A DNA stretch of 47,572 nt from Polynucleobacter sp. (lineage in GTDB: Bacteria; Pseudomonadota; Gammaproteobacteria; Burkholderiales; Burkholderiaceae), in NCBI GenBank assembly GCA_023254115.1, contig JALQYK010000026.1, forward strand, positions 1 through 47,572. Direction: 5' to 3'. Position 1 is the first letter of the stretch; each line of letters begins with the position of its first letter. This document shows, piece after piece, positions 34,972-45,100 of the stretch. Under the pieces are notes generated by a model that did no database searches, was not told the DNA's origin, and was given only the letters and a program-made list of their open reading frames with translations. The translations under genes were made by a program, and so were the position numbers.

Positions 34972-35400
34972 ATGACCAGCTTGCGTATCCAAAATGTAAT
35001 TGCCCAATTTGAGTCACTAAGCCCTCAATCCGTTAATCAATTGACCAATCTATACGCTAGTGATGCCGCCTTCAAAGATCCATTCAATGAGGTTAGGGGG
35101 CATAACGCAATTAAACACATATTTCTACATATGTTTAATCAAGTTAATAACCCAAGATTTGTCATTAAGAGCGTTTTAGAAAATGATCAACATGCATCAC
35201 TCACTTGGGAGTTTGAGTTTCAATTTAAGTCTTCGCCCAATCAGTCAGAACTCATTAAAGGTTGCACTTGGTTCACCTTTAATCAGCAAGACTTAATTAT
35301 TGAGCACAGAGATTACTGGGATGCAGCAGAAGAACTCTATGAAAAACTGCCCCTAATTGGGGGGTTGATGAGGTGGCTAAAAAAAAGGGCCAAGCATTAA
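34972..35400 (+). CDS. NTF2-like (SnoaL/ketosteroid-isomerase-like) protein
   Basis: A 142-residue single-domain protein with the NTF2-like pattern: LYASDAAFKDPFNEVRGHNAIKHIFLHMF near the start and HRDYWDAAEELYEKLPLIGGLMRWLKKR at the end. It may bind or isomerise a lipid intermediate; the function is not known. Its ATG is the next base after the SDR stop. The end of the gene forms part of a bidirectional terminator. Confidence 0.8.
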   Translation: MTSLRIQNVIAQFESLSPQSVNQLTNLYASDAAFKDPFNEVRGHNAIKHIFLHMFNQVNNPRFVIKSVLENDQHASLTWEFEFQFKSSPNQSELIKGCTWFTFNQQDLIIEHRDYWDAAEELYEKLPLIGGLMRWLKKRAKH

Positions 35401-35409
35401 GCTTAGCCC
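35379..35409. terminator. Bidirectional terminator between the lipid operon and dsbA
   Basis: GGGC-C-AAGC pairs with GCTT-A-GCCC (35387-35409) around a loop holding the stop codon of the NTF2-like gene. On the minus strand eight T follow the stem, making a strong terminator for dsbA; on the plus strand it is followed by a moderately T-rich tract. Confidence 0.75.
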
Positions 35410-35433
35410 GGCTATTTATTTGTTAAAAAACGA

Positions 35434-36075
35434 TTAGCGTTTTTCTTTTCTAGCTTTTTCGACTAAATAATCCATCACTTGAATAGCTCTTGCTTTGGAG
35501 CCACCTGCTATTGAAGGCGATGTGATGTACTTGCCTTGTATTGCCACAGTTGGCACACCATCAATTCTGTACGCTTGAGCAATTTGATTGCCAGACCTAG
35601 CCTTAGACGTTACCGTAAAAGACTTGAACGCCTTTAAAAAAGCTTGCACATCTACACCTTGAGACCCAACCCAATCAGTGATTTCAGCTTCAGACAATAA
35701 TTTCTTTTTACTAACATGCATTGCATCCATCACTTTTGCATGCAAATCAGATCTACCCAAAGACTCCAAAGCATAGAAGAGTTGACTATGAATCAGTAAG
35801 TCATCTCTGAATGCAACTGGAACTTTTCGCACAACTACATCTTTACTTTGTCGCTTGATCCAAGCACTTAGCTCAGGTTCAAAATCATGGCAGTGAGGAC
35901 AGCCATACCAAAAAAATTCTAAAACCTCTACCTTGCCCTTTTGCTCAACCACTTGAGCTACTGGCAAAGTTCTGTAATCAAAGCCCTCTTCAATGGGTCG
36001 ACCCTGGGCCAAGGCTAATCCAGCAGAGCAAATTAAGAGAAAACTTATTAAAACTTTTTTGGCTAGTAATTGCAT
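35434..36075 (-). CDS. dsbA: Thiol:disulfide interchange protein DsbA
   Basis: A 213-residue periplasmic oxidase that introduces disulfide bonds. Signal peptide ends at about ALAQG (residue 25). The active site is Cys59-Pro-His-Cys62 in EFFWYGCPHCHDFEP, and the cis-Pro loop is IDGVPTVAIQGKYI. It is the last gene of argS-SPOR-dsbA. Neighbouring SPOR and argS genes share this order in many Burkholderiales. Confidence 0.95.
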   Translation of the reverse strand: MQLLAKKVLISFLLICSAGLALAQGRPIEEGFDYRTLPVAQVVEQKGKVEVLEFFWYGCPHCHDFEPELSAWIKRQSKDVVVRKVPVAFRDDLLIHSQLFYALESLGRSDLHAKVMDAMHVSKKKLLSEAEITDWVGSQGVDVQAFLKAFKSFTVTSKARSGNQIAQAYRIDGVPTVAIQGKYITSPSIAGGSKARAIQVMDYLVEKARKEKR

Positions 36076-36099
36076 ATCAAGACTCTTTGCTTTGATAAA

Positions 36100-36666
36100 T
36101 TAATTATTTTTGTTAATACGAATAACTGTCGCAGCAATGCCAGCACCCTGTAATCTTGAGCGCGCTTTTGCAACATCCTCTTGCAACACAAATGGCCCAA
36201 CGCGAACTCGCCACAACACTGCACCTTCAACTTCTCGCTCTGAAATCAATGCCTCTAAACCTTGCATAGCCAAAGTTGCTTTTTGTCTTTGGGCTTCATC
36301 TTGATTTCTAAAGGCACCTGTTTGTAACCAATACTCTGGACCTTGAGTCGCGGCTGCAATATTCGCAATAGGGTCTTTACCAGTTACCTCGCTTGGTAGC
36401 GGGACCTTACTTTGCAATGACTTATTTAAGTTAGGCTTCTCTTCTACCTGAACCTCGCCTTCCTCAATTGCCTCAGCAGGCTTTGCCTTACCGTTTAATT
36501 CTGGTGCACGTAAGTTTAATTTTGGCTCAGGAGCGCCTTTAGTCAAAGTAACCGCAACCCCGACCGCAATTGCTAAACCTAACAATAAACCCAACACAAA
36601 ACCCATCAAAGTTCCACCTGATGATTTGTTTTGCAGGCGGTTATCTGTTTGTTTATTTGTATTCAT
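36100..36666 (-). CDS. SPOR-domain (FtsN-like) protein
   Basis: 188 residues: a short cytoplasmic N-terminus, one transmembrane helix (about residues 20-43, LMGFVLGLLLGLAIAVGVAVTL), a charged linker, and a C-terminal SPOR domain (YWLQTGAFRNQDEAQRQKATL ... WRVRVGPFVLQEDVAKARSRL). SPOR domains bind denuded septal peptidoglycan, so a cell-division role like FtsN is likely. It lies between argS and dsbA. Confidence 0.88.
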   Translation of the reverse strand: MNTNKQTDNRLQNKSSGGTLMGFVLGLLLGLAIAVGVAVTLTKGAPEPKLNLRAPELNGKAKPAEAIEEGEVQVEEKPNLNKSLQSKVPLPSEVTGKDPIANIAAATQGPEYWLQTGAFRNQDEAQRQKATLAMQGLEALISEREVEGAVLWRVRVGPFVLQEDVAKARSRLQGAGIAATVIRINKNN

Positions 36667-36682
36667 AGAGCTATCTTACCTC

Positions 36683-38446
36683 TTACATCTTCTCTGGTGC
36701 GGATACACCCAAAATAGCCAAGCCATTTGCTATTACCTGCTTAGCAGCTGATAACAAAGCTAATCTTGCCAAGCGCAATGCCTCATCATCGACAAGCACA
36801 CGATCAGCGTTATAGAAAGTATGGAAGTCACCAGCCAAATCTCTCAAATAGAAGGCTACTGAATGCGGGGTCATTTCCTTGGCTGAATCAGTCAACATAT
36901 CTGAGTACTCTGCCAAACGCCTTAACAAGGTATCTGATGCAGGACTATTTAAGCCATCTAATGAAACATTTTTTAATGCTGTTTCATCGCCCGCCCATTG
37001 GCGCAAAATTGAGCAAATACGGGCGTGAGCATATTGAACATAAAAAACAGGGTTTTCATCATTTTGCTTTAAAGCCAAATCAACATCAAAGACAAACTCT
37101 GTATCAGCTTTGCGAGAAATTAGGAAGAATCTGACCGCATCTCTACCTTTTCGAATTGCATCATCCCTCTCTAAAGCCGGGGTCTCCTCAGTCACACCAC
37201 CCGACCATTCGATGAGATCTCTCACCGTAACATATGATCCAGCACGCTTAGATATCTTGACCTCTTCGCCACCCTTCATCACCGTTACCATTTTATGCAA
37301 CACATATTGTGGGTAATCTTTAGGAATATCCCAACCACGTTTTTGTGCAACGCCCTGTATACCTGAGCGTACTCGAGCGATAGTTCCATGGTGGTCACTA
37401 CCCTGAATATTGATCACATGCGTAAATCCTCGAGACCACTTGCTTGCATGATAGGCAACATCGGGAACAAAATAGGTGTAACCGCCATCGGATTTACGCA
37501 TGACACGATCTTTGTCATCACCATCTTCGGTCGTTCTTAACCATAGCGCACCCTCTGACTCGTAGCTTTTATTAATTGATTGCAAATCACTAACTACAGA
37601 ATCAACGCTGCCGTCACTATACAAAGATGATTCAAGGTAATAGCAATCAAACTTGACGCCAAATGACTGCAAATCAATATCTTGCTCGCGACGCAAATAA
37701 GCTACCGCAAATTTTCTAATTGATTCAATATCCTCAATCTGACCTGAGCCTGTAACAGGTTCACCATCAGAGGCAACTACAGTCGACTTAGCCAAGTAGT
37801 CTCTCGCAATATCAGCAATGTATTCACCGTTATATGCAGATTCAGGCCAAGATGCATCACCAGGCTTTAGACCTTTTGCTCTAGCTTGAACGGAAATAGC
37901 CAAGTTCTGAATCTGTACACCAGCATCGTTGTAATAAAACTCTTTATGTACAGACCACCCCTGCGTTTTTAATAAATTTGATAACGCATCACCCAATGCA
38001 GCCTGCCTACCGTGCCCCACATGCAAAGGCCCTGTAGGGTTAGCTGAAACAAACTCAACCAAAACCTTTTTACCATTTTCAGATTGCTGACCAAAGCAAT
38101 TGCCCTCAGCAAAAATTTTATGAATAACTTGTAATTTAGCTGCTTGAGTTAGACGTAAATTAATAAAACCAGGACCAGCAATTTCGACACTAGCTAATAA
38201 ATCTTTATAGCCAGGCTGGGCCTGTAATTCGTCTGCAAAGGCCTGCGCCAATTCTCTCGGATTTGTTTTCCAATTTTTGGCTAACTGCATCGCAATATTT
38301 GTAGCTATATCACCATGCTCCGCCACTTTTGGACGCTCTAAATGAGGCGTAGGCAAAACATCCAAAGAAATATCTCTGCTCTTGGCAATCTCTGCCAACG
38401 CGCTTTGCATCAATGTAGTAATTTGTTGTTTAATGACTGGTAGCAT
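36683..38446 (-). CDS. argS: Arginyl-tRNA synthetase
   Basis: A 587-residue class I synthetase charging tRNA-Arg. The HIGH-equivalent is in [24 protein letters not shown] and the KMSKS region in [20 protein letters not shown]-terminal DALR anticodon-binding domain contains [17 protein letters not shown]. Complete and of normal length. It is the first gene of the argS-SPOR-dsbA operon and is divergent from the DUF1840 gene. Confidence 0.98.
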   Translation of the reverse strand: MLPVIKQQITTLMQSALAEIAKSRDISLDVLPTPHLERPKVAEHGDIATNIAMQLAKNWKTNPRELAQAFADELQAQPGYKDLLASVEIAGPGFINLRLTQAAKLQVIHKIFAEGNCFGQQSENGKKVLVEFVSANPTGPLHVGHGRQAALGDALSNLLKTQGWSVHKEFYYNDAGVQIQNLAISVQARAKGLKPGDASWPESAYNGEYIADIARDYLAKSTVVASDGEPVTGSGQIEDIESIRKFAVAYLRREQDIDLQSFGVKFDCYYLESSLYSDGSVDSVVSDLQSINKSYESEGALWLRTTEDGDDKDRVMRKSDGGYTYFVPDVAYHASKWSRGFTHVINIQGSDHHGTIARVRSGIQGVAQKRGWDIPKDYPQYVLHKMVTVMKGGEEVKISKRAGSYVTVRDLIEWSGGVTEETPALERDDAIRKGRDAVRFFLISRKADTEFVFDVDLALKQNDENPVFYVQYAHARICSILRQWAGDETALKNVSLDGLNSPASDTLLRRLAEYSDMLTDSAKEMTPHSVAFYLRDLAGDFHTFYNADRVLVDDEALRLARLALLSAAKQVIANGLAILGVSAPEKM

Positions 38447-38489
38447 AGATATTCAGTTTATCAGTTCGCTTTAATGTTAATCTTTGACT

Positions 38490-38816
38490 ATGTTATATAA
38501 ATTTCAATGCAAAAAATCTGCTGATGTATTAATGCTAGAAGATCTCACATCAAGAATCTTCGAGATTCTTGATAGACCACTTGAAGCAAGAGGTGTTTTT
38601 CTGATTGAACAGCTGCCCGTTGCCATTGAAAAGCTCGAGGCAGCTATTGCAGAAGACGAAAAACTCAGAAAAGAAATGCTTGAGGAAAAATCAGAAAACA
38701 AAGAGGGCTCACCCCACAAGGTTAAACATGATCGATTGGGGCAAAGAGCATTCCCATTCATACAATTACTCAAAGCAGCCTTAGCTAATCAAGAAATGGT
38801 TATTTGGGGCGTCTAG
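38490..38816 (+). CDS. DUF1840 protein
   Basis: About 108 residues, beginning [23 protein letters not shown] and ending [23 protein letters not shown], the DUF1840 pattern. Central region is Glu/Lys-rich. The function is unknown. The track opens at TTG 38484; ATG 38490 fits the family. Its last 17 bases overlap tail-to-tail with the stop region of metH on the other strand. Confidence 0.82.
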   Translation: MLYKFQCKKSADVLMLEDLTSRIFEILDRPLEARGVFLIEQLPVAIEKLEAAIAEDEKLRKEMLEEKSENKEGSPHKVKHDRLGQRAFPFIQLLKAALANQEMVIWGV

Positions 38817-41496
38817 CAAAGTCATTTTGCTGATCCTCGCCAATGCGACCCACATCAAAATATTGTGCATGCGGACTTGCCAAATAAAAGCCGCTGACAC
38901 TTGATGCTGGCGTCATAGCCATTGACTCGGTCAAAGCCATATCAATCTCACCCGCACTCAAGCACTCAAACATTTCTTTTTTGACCAAATGATCTGGGCA
39001 AGCTGGATAACCTGGCGCAGGCCTAATGCCTAGATATTTTTCCTGAATCAACTCGTCATTGGTCAAAGACTCCGAAGCAACGTAGCCCCAAAGCTCTGTT
39101 CGTACTCGTTGATGCATTTTTTCAGCAAAAGCTTCAGCCAATCTATCAGCTAACGCTTTAAGCATGATGGCGCTGTAGTCGTCATGCTTAGACTCAAATT
39201 CTTTTAATTTTTTCTCAATTGCATGACCCGCAGTTACCGCAAACATACCTACATAGTCAGCCACACCAGAATCTTTTGGTGCAACAAAGTCTGCCAAACA
39301 ACGATTTGGTTTTTTTACACCATCAACCACAGGGCGATCTGCTTGCTGCCTGTAGTTCTTCCAAGTCAGCAAAACCTTTTGGCGTGACTCATCAGAATAA
39401 ATTTCAATATCATCACCAACACTATTGGCAGGATATAAGCCTACAACTGCATGCGCTTGTAGCCAACGTCCCTGAATAATTTTTTGAAGCATAGCTTGAG
39501 CGTCCGCATACACTTTTTTGGCAGACTCACCAACCACTTCATCATCTAATATTTGTGGAAACTTTCCAGCCAAGTCCCATGTTTGGAAGAACGGCGTCCA
39601 GTCAATGCAAGTTGCGATTTCTGCCAAATCATAATTCTTAAAAACACGCCGACCGATAAATTTTGGTTTAACAACAAGCTCTTTTGACCAATCAATTTTT
39701 TCTTTATTAGCACGCGCTTCTTCGATGCTAATTATTGGCAACTGCTTTTTATTGGCATGTTGATCACGTATACGCTCATACTCAACACTTAAATCATCAA
39801 TGAATTTTTTAGCACCATCGTCTGATAACAAGCCTGAGGCAACAGATACGGCTCTAGATGCATCTGGCACATAGACAACCGGACCTTCATAATGTGGTGC
39901 AATTTTTACTGCGGTATGCACACGTGAAGTTGTCGCTCCACCAATCATTAGAGGCATTTTTTTGCTTCTAAAGTAATCATCTCGTTGCATCTCTTGAGCA
40001 ACGTAAGTCATTTCTTCGAGAGAAGGTGTGATTAAGCCAGATAGGCCAATCATGTCAGCCTTTTCTTCTTTAGCTTTACTCAAAATTTCATTACATGGAA
40101 CCATGACACCCATGTTCACAACGTCAAAATTGTTACATTGCAATACAACCGTAACGATGTTTTTACCGATGTCGTGAACATCACCTTTCACTGTTGCCAT
40201 AATAATTTTTCCGCGTGAACGCACATCACCACCACGCTGCAAAATTTGACGCTTTTCTTCTTCAATGTATGGCACCAAATGTGCAACAGCTTGCTTCATT
40301 ACACGCGCACTCTTAACCACCTGTGGCAAAAACATCTTTCCCTCACCGAACAGATCGCCAACCACATTCATGCCATCCATCAATGGACCTTCAATTACCT
40401 CAATAGGTCGACCACCGGCGTTGGCGATTTCCAAGCGCATCTCTTCGGTGTCTTCAACAATGTGAGATGTGATTCCATGAACTAAAGCATGCGTCAAGCG
40501 CTCCCGCACCGAAGCCTCTCTCCAAGCTAATGTTTCTTCAGCTTTAGCGCCACCACCCTTGTATTCATCGGCGATTTCTAAGAGTCTTTCAGTGGGGGTC
40601 TTGCCATCTTTTTCTTTAAAGCGATTCAAGACCACATCTTCAACGCGCTCTTTTAACTTCTCATCTAAATCAGCATACACACCCAACTGCCCTGCATTAA
40701 CGATACCCATATCTAAACCAGCACGTATCGCGTAGTAAAGGAATACTGTATGTATGGCTTCACGGACCACATCATTACCGCGGAAAGAAAAGCTGACGTT
40801 TGAAACCCCACCGCTGACTTTGGCGCCAGGTAGATTTTGTTTAATCCAAGCCGTAGCATTAATAAAATCATTGGCATAGTTATCATGCTCTTCAATGCCT
40901 GTGGCTATAGCAAAAATATTTGGATCAAAAATTATGTCTTCAGCCGGGAAACCAAGCTCATTAACTAAGATGTTGTAACTGCGCTGGCAAATTTCGATTT
41001 TGCGCTCGTATGTATCAGCCTGACCCTTTTCGTCAAACGCCATCACAACAGTTGCTGCACCATAACGTCGTATTAATTTGGCTTGTTGTCTAAATGGCTC
41101 CTCTCCCTCCTTCATAGAGATAGAGTTAACAATCGCCTTACCCTGTACGCATTGCAAACCAGCCTCAATCACTGACCATTTTGATGAATCAATCATCACT
41201 GGTACTCTTGAAATATCCGGCTCAGATGCAATCAAATTTAAAAAACGTACCATCGCAGCTTTTGAGTCCAACATGGCTTCATCCATGTTGATGTCAATAA
41301 CTTGCGCGCCATTCTCAACTTGTTGACGCGCCACTGACAAAGCTTCGTCATATTGACCATTCAAGATCATTCTTGCAAATGCCTTGGAACCTGTCACATT
41401 AGTACGCTCACCAACGTTAACAAAGCCAACGTGAGCACTGATGTTGCATGGTTCAAGACCTGATAAACGCATCGGCGGAATCTTGACTGTACTCAT
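38800..41496 (-). CDS. metH: Methionine synthase, B12-dependent: pterin, cobalamin and activation domains
   Basis: About 898 residues carrying the C-terminal three modules of Met[12 protein letters not shown] opens the methyltetrahydrofolate-binding domain; the B12 domain has [19 protein letters not shown] (DxHxxG ligand motif) and [15 protein letters not shown]; the activation domain has [15 protein letters not shown]. The homocysteine module is a separate upstream gene. The start ATG 41496 shares one base with that gene's stop (TGATG), so the two polypeptides are probably made in equal amounts. Confidence 0.95.
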   Translation of the reverse strand: MSTVKIPPMRLSGLEPCNISAHVGFVNVGERTNVTGSKAFARMILNGQYDEALSVARQQVENGAQVIDINMDEAMLDSKAAMVRFLNLIASEPDISRVPVMIDSSKWSVIEAGLQCVQGKAIVNSISMKEGEEPFRQQAKLIRRYGAATVVMAFDEKGQADTYERKIEICQRSYNILVNELGFPAEDIIFDPNIFAIATGIEEHDNYANDFINATAWIKQNLPGAKVSGGVSNVSFSFRGNDVVREAIHTVFLYYAIRAGLDMGIVNAGQLGVYADLDEKLKERVEDVVLNRFKEKDGKTPTERLLEIADEYKGGGAKAEETLAWREASVRERLTHALVHGITSHIVEDTEEMRLEIANAGGRPIEVIEGPLMDGMNVVGDLFGEGKMFLPQVVKSARVMKQAVAHLVPYIEEEKRQILQRGGDVRSRGKIIMATVKGDVHDIGKNIVTVVLQCNNFDVVNMGVMVPCNEILSKAKEEKADMIGLSGLITPSLEEMTYVAQEMQRDDYFRSKKMPLMIGGATTSRVHTAVKIAPHYEGPVVYVPDASRAVSVASGLLSDDGAKKFIDDLSVEYERIRDQHANKKQLPIISIEEARANKEKIDWSKELVVKPKFIGRRVFKNYDLAEIATCIDWTPFFQTWDLAGKFPQILDDEVVGESAKKVYADAQAMLQKIIQGRWLQAHAVVGLYPANSVGDDIEIYSDESRQKVLLTWKNYRQQADRPVVDGVKKPNRCLADFVAPKDSGVADYVGMFAVTAGHAIEKKLKEFESKHDDYSAIMLKALADRLAEAFAEKMHQRVRTELWGYVASESLTNDELIQEKYLGIRPAPGYPACPDHLVKKEMFECLSAGEIDMALTESMAMTPASSVSGFYLASPHAQYFDVGRIGEDQQNDFARRPK

Positions 41497-42533
41497 CACA
41501 CAGACTCCTTGTATGCATCCCAACGACGCGCCGTTCTTTTAGATACAAGCTCAGCAATAGCCTTAATATGGGCAGGGGTTGTACCACAGCATCCACCCAC
41601 TAAATTTACTAAACCATCTTTTGAAAATTCGTCTAAAAGTCTTGATGTCATTTCTGGCGTCTCATCAAATCCTGTGTCGCTCATTGGATTTGGCAAGCCA
41701 GCATTTGGATAACAAGAAACAGCAACATCACAAACCTTAGCCAACTCAGCAATATATGGTCGCATCAATGTGGCGCCCAAAGCACAGTTCAGGCCAAATG
41801 TGAGGGGCTTAGCATGACGCAAACTATTCCAAAAAGCCTCTACCGTCTGACCAGACAAGATTCTGCCGGAGGCATCAGTCACAGTTCCAGAAATCATGAT
41901 TGGCAATCTTACGCCTGACTCTTCAAAGAACTCATCTATAGCAAATAGGGCAGCTTTTGCATTGAGTGTGTCAAAAATTGTCTCAACCAAGAGCACATCT
42001 GCACCACCCTCATACAAAGCTTCAACTTGCTCTTTGTACGCCACTCTTAATTGTTCAAAGGTAACGTTTCTAGCACCAGGATCATTTACATCAGGCGAAA
42101 TGCTGGCAGTTTTTGGGGTGGGTCCAACAGCACCAGCAACAAAGCGTGGTTTTTCCGGCGTCGAAAACTCATCACAAGCTTGTCTTGCCAGTTTTGCGGC
42201 CGCAATATTCATTTCTCTAGCAAGCTCAGGCATTTTGTAATCATCTTGTGCAACTGTTGTTGCGCCAAACGTGTTGGTTTCAATTAAATCTGCACCTGCC
42301 GCTAAATATTGCCTGTGTATATCAAGAATGATTTCTGGGTGAGTCAAGTTGAGTAATTCGTTGTTGCCCTTAAGGTCAATTGGATGATTCTCAAAACGTT
42401 TGGATTCTGGCAAGCCACGGTAGTCTTGCTCTGATAATTTACGTTGCTGAATCATGGTACCCATAGCACCATCCAAGATCAAAATTCGATCTTTTAATAA
42501 TTGAGGCAAAACAGCGCCACGCGTATAAAGCAT
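41496..42533 (-). CDS. Homocysteine S-methyltransferase module of split methionine synthase
   Basis: About 345 residues equal to the N-terminal module of MetH. It has [30 protein letters not shown] and the zinc-binding Cys residues (GLNCALGA and [12 protein letters not shown]). It accepts methyl from cobalamin on the downstream protein and gives it to homocysteine. The track start 42560 is replaced by ATG 42533, which begins [16 protein letters not shown]. The gene is intact, so the split is natural. Confidence 0.93.
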   Translation of the reverse strand: MLYTRGAVLPQLLKDRILILDGAMGTMIQQRKLSEQDYRGLPESKRFENHPIDLKGNNELLNLTHPEIILDIHRQYLAAGADLIETNTFGATTVAQDDYKMPELAREMNIAAAKLARQACDEFSTPEKPRFVAGAVGPTPKTASISPDVNDPGARNVTFEQLRVAYKEQVEALYEGGADVLLVETIFDTLNAKAALFAIDEFFEESGVRLPIMISGTVTDASGRILSGQTVEAFWNSLRHAKPLTFGLNCALGATLMRPYIAELAKVCDVAVSCYPNAGLPNPMSDTGFDETPEMTSRLLDEFSKDGLVNLVGGCCGTTPAHIKAIAELVSKRTARRWDAYKESV

Positions 42534-42648
42534 AGGTAAAAACTCTTGATTTAGCAGCAAATGATTGCGGCAAATGGATTAAACCTATATTTTATCGGTA
42601 TTACGCATATTTATCTGATTACATTAACTTTTTTATTAAGGGGTCATC

Positions 42649-43110
42649 ATGTTTGGTGCTATGCCGGATTTCAACCAAAGCCTTGAAATGTTTAAAACAA
42701 TGTGGGGTAACTCACCGACTCCTGGCGACTTGAGTGGGTTTGGCGCAGGCATTGGCGGTGGTGCAGCCATGCCAACCCTAGATATTGAGGAGCTAGACAA
42801 GCGTATTCAGGACCTAAAAAGCGTAGAAAACTGGCTTCAACTCAATATGAGCGTACTCAGAAGTACCATCCAAGGCCTAGAAGTACAAAGAGCCACCTTG
42901 GCTGCCCTAAAAAGCTTTAGTGCAGCGATGACACCAGAAGCCATGGCAGAAGCTAGCAAAGCGGCACAAAAAGCGGCTAACCAAGCAACTCAAGCAGCTA
43001 CTGAAATGGCAAAAGAAATGGCTACGGGTAGTTTTTCTGATAAAAAAACCGCCAAACCCCGTCAGAAGAAGCCTCGCGCGACAAGCACCCGACGCGCCAC
43101 AGGTAGTTAA
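42649..43110 (+). CDS. phaM: PhaM-family polyhydroxyalkanoate granule regulatory protein
   Basis: A 153-residue protein with the PhaM-like core LDIEELDKRIQDLKSVENWLQLNMSVLRSTIQGLEVQRATLAALK, an Ala/Met-rich helical middle and a Lys/Arg-rich C-terminal tail (KPRQKKPRATSTRRATG) suited to DNA binding. PhaM activates PHB synthase and ties granules to the nucleoid in Cupriavidus. No pha genes lie nearby. AAGGGG precedes the ATG. The coding tail overlaps 89 bases of the convergent MBL gene. Confidence 0.85.
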   Translation: MFGAMPDFNQSLEMFKTMWGNSPTPGDLSGFGAGIGGGAAMPTLDIEELDKRIQDLKSVENWLQLNMSVLRSTIQGLEVQRATLAALKSFSAAMTPEAMAEASKAAQKAANQATQAATEMAKEMATGSFSDKKTAKPRQKKPRATSTRRATGS

Positions 43111-44092
43111 GGTGCGCAATGGCTTCGCCCATTGCAAACGTTAACTGATGTAAATCCAAATCTCTTTTGAACAACACGGGAATCAAATCTCTCGCAGTTT
43201 GAGGTGCTTGCTGACAGGCAGTCATTGTGTCAGCAAGCCTATCTTGATGATGCTTCTTTAATTGCTCAACACGCAAACGAAGCCCCTGAAATGGCTTGCC
43301 ATGTGAAGGGAGCACCAAGGTTTGCATCGGTAAGTCTACAAATCGCTCTAGAGATGATAAATACAGGCCCAATGGATCAGCATCTGGCTCGGTATCAAAA
43401 ACGCTAACATTTGTTGAAATTCTAGGTAAAACCATATCCCCAGAAATCAATAAATTATCTTTTGCATTCCATAAAGAGGCGTGCTCTGGGGCATGACCAT
43501 AACCTGATATGACCTGCCAAACGCCATCACCTATGATGATTTCTTCACGATCAATAATTCTTCTAAACCGGGATGGGACGCCAGGAACCATTTGACTGAA
43601 ATAGTTTGCCCTAGCTCTAATTTTTACCAAATCCTCTTCTTGATTTAGTCCATGCTTTGCAAAATGATCTGCAGCACCGCCACCTCCAGCTGCCGAACCA
43701 ATATTTGCCCCTTCAGGGCTTGATAGCCATTTTGCTAACAAGTAATCCGTCATGGTCATCCATAGTGGCGCAGACCACCTTTCACACAACCAAGATGCAA
43801 GGCCTATATGATCAGGATGCATATGGGTAACGATTACCCTAACAATCGGTAAACCCTCTAACTCAGACTGAAAGATACTTTCCCAAGCATCCTTGGTTGC
43901 TTGATTGGCTACCCCACAGTCAACCACCGTCCAACCATGCCGCCCATTAAAATCATCTTTAATCAACCATAGATTGATATGGTCCAAAGCAAATGGCAAG
44001 GGCATCCGCAACCACTTGACGTTCGCATCAATCTTTTTCGCGGCACCTAGAGCGGGCAACTCATCATTAAATGGGTATTTAAGAGAATTCAT
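43022..44092 (-). CDS. Metallo-beta-lactamase-fold hydrolase
   Basis: About 356 residues. The metal-binding motif THMHPDHIG, then GYGHAPEHASLW and VLPSHGKPF mark an MBL-fold hydrolase. The C-terminal part ends AHLNYLWRVGCL...GVWRF, an extension seen in the LACTB2-like group. The substrate is unknown. ATG 44092 is chosen over GTG 44122 because TATAAC lies seven bases before it and the extra residues are not family-like. Tail-to-tail overlap with phaM. Confidence 0.85.
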   Translation of the reverse strand: MNSLKYPFNDELPALGAAKKIDANVKWLRMPLPFALDHINLWLIKDDFNGRHGWTVVDCGVANQATKDAWESIFQSELEGLPIVRVIVTHMHPDHIGLASWLCERWSAPLWMTMTDYLLAKWLSSPEGANIGSAAGGGGAADHFAKHGLNQEEDLVKIRARANYFSQMVPGVPSRFRRIIDREEIIIGDGVWQVISGYGHAPEHASLWNAKDNLLISGDMVLPRISTNVSVFDTEPDADPLGLYLSSLERFVDLPMQTLVLPSHGKPFQGLRLRVEQLKKHHQDRLADTMTACQQAPQTARDLIPVLFKRDLDLHQLTFAMGEAIAHLNYLWRVGCLSREASSDGVWRFFYQKNYP

Positions 44093-44238
44093 TAGTAGCG
44101 TTATATCAAATAAATAGACCACACTCTATAAAGACATTTAGTCATGAAAAATTCCGCCGAAACCTAAAGTCACTGTAACATTCTTACTGTGATGCCAATA
44201 TTGCAATAATCTATTTGCCAACAGATAAAGATTTAATT

Positions 44239-44919
44239 ATGACGACATCAAATAATCCATACATCCTATCCAAGTTACTTGAAAATAATCAGGATTGGGT
44301 TGATTCCGTCACCAAGGCCGATCCTAACTATTTTTCTAGACTAGTCGATCAACAAGCGCCTGAGTACCTTTGGATTGGTTGTTCAGATTCAAGAGTTCCT
44401 GCCAATCAGATTACCGGACTAGCGCCTGGCGAAGTATTTGTTCACCGTAACATAGCTAACGTTGTTGTTCATACAGATTTAAACGCTCTATCAGTGATTC
44501 AGTTTGCCGTAGACCAAATCAAAGTAAAACATATCATTGTTGTAGGCCACTATGGTTGCTCAGGGGTTCGAGCGGCGCAAATTAAGGCACGAATTGGTAT
44601 TGCAGATAATTGGATTCGACATGTTCAAGATGTTCAAGATAAACACGGAAAATATCTTGGGCAAGTACTTAAAGAAACTGATCAATTTGATAAATTATGT
44701 GAATTAAATGTCATAGAACAAGTGATGAATGTATGCCAAACAACCAGCGTCCAAGATGCTTGGTCAAAAGGGCAAGAAATCACTATTCATGGTTGGATTT
44801 ATGACTTAAAAGATGGCCGCGTTAGGGACTTAGGTATTAGCATTAAAAATGCCAAAGAACTCTCTAATAGATATCAAGCAATCTTGGAAAAGAACTACCC
44901 TCAAAGTGAACAGCGTTAA
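44239..44919 (+). CDS. can: Beta-class carbonic anhydrase
   Basis: About 226 residues catalysing CO2/bicarbonate interconversion. Zinc ligands Cys48, His104 and Cys107 are in WIGCSDSRVP and VGHYGCSGV; Asp50 and Arg52 form the catalytic dyad. GLAPGEVFVHRNIANVV is typical of the Can (CynT2) type. The ORF opens at TTG 44215, but ATG 44239 begins MTTSNNPYILSKLLENNQ, the usual start. It overlaps the DUF1289 gene. Confidence 0.95.
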   Translation: MTTSNNPYILSKLLENNQDWVDSVTKADPNYFSRLVDQQAPEYLWIGCSDSRVPANQITGLAPGEVFVHRNIANVVVHTDLNALSVIQFAVDQIKVKHIIVVGHYGCSGVRAAQIKARIGIADNWIRHVQDVQDKHGKYLGQVLKETDQFDKLCELNVIEQVMNVCQTTSVQDAWSKGQEITIHGWIYDLKDGRVRDLGISIKNAKELSNRYQAILEKNYPQSEQR

Positions 44920-45100
44920 TACGCCGCAAAGACCAGCATCACCTTGCATTAACTTATGCAAAATGGACGATGCTGATCAATATTGTTTAGGCTGCCAAAG
45001 AACTTTGGACGAAATTGCAGCTTGGTCTGAATTAAGCGATGCAGAAAAAGAAGTGATCTGGACTGAATTAGATAAGAGACGCGCTAATTTGCATGAATGA
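44906..45100 (+). CDS. DUF1289 small Cys-rich protein
   Basis: About 64 residues with the DUF1289 signature SPCINLCKMD-x5-YCLGCQRTLDEIAAWSELSDAEKEVIW. Four Cys suggest a metal site. The function is unknown. The start is uncertain: GTG 44906 (overlapping carbonic anhydrase by 14 bases) leaves a short lead into the domain, while ATG 44849 would overlap by 71 bases. The end overlaps the next ATG by eight bases. Confidence 0.82.
   Translation: MNSVNTPQRPASPCINLCKMDDADQYCLGCQRTLDEIAAWSELSDAEKEVIWTELDKRRANLHE

Noticed and set aside
41494-41523. Frameshift in metH
   Set aside because: The junction is a clean TGATG stop/start overlap, both modules are complete, and split MetH is known in related bacteria.
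42534-42648. SAH or cobalamin riboswitch upstream of the homocysteine methyltransferase gene
   Set aside because: No conserved riboswitch core motif is visible and the region is AT-rich without a clear fold.
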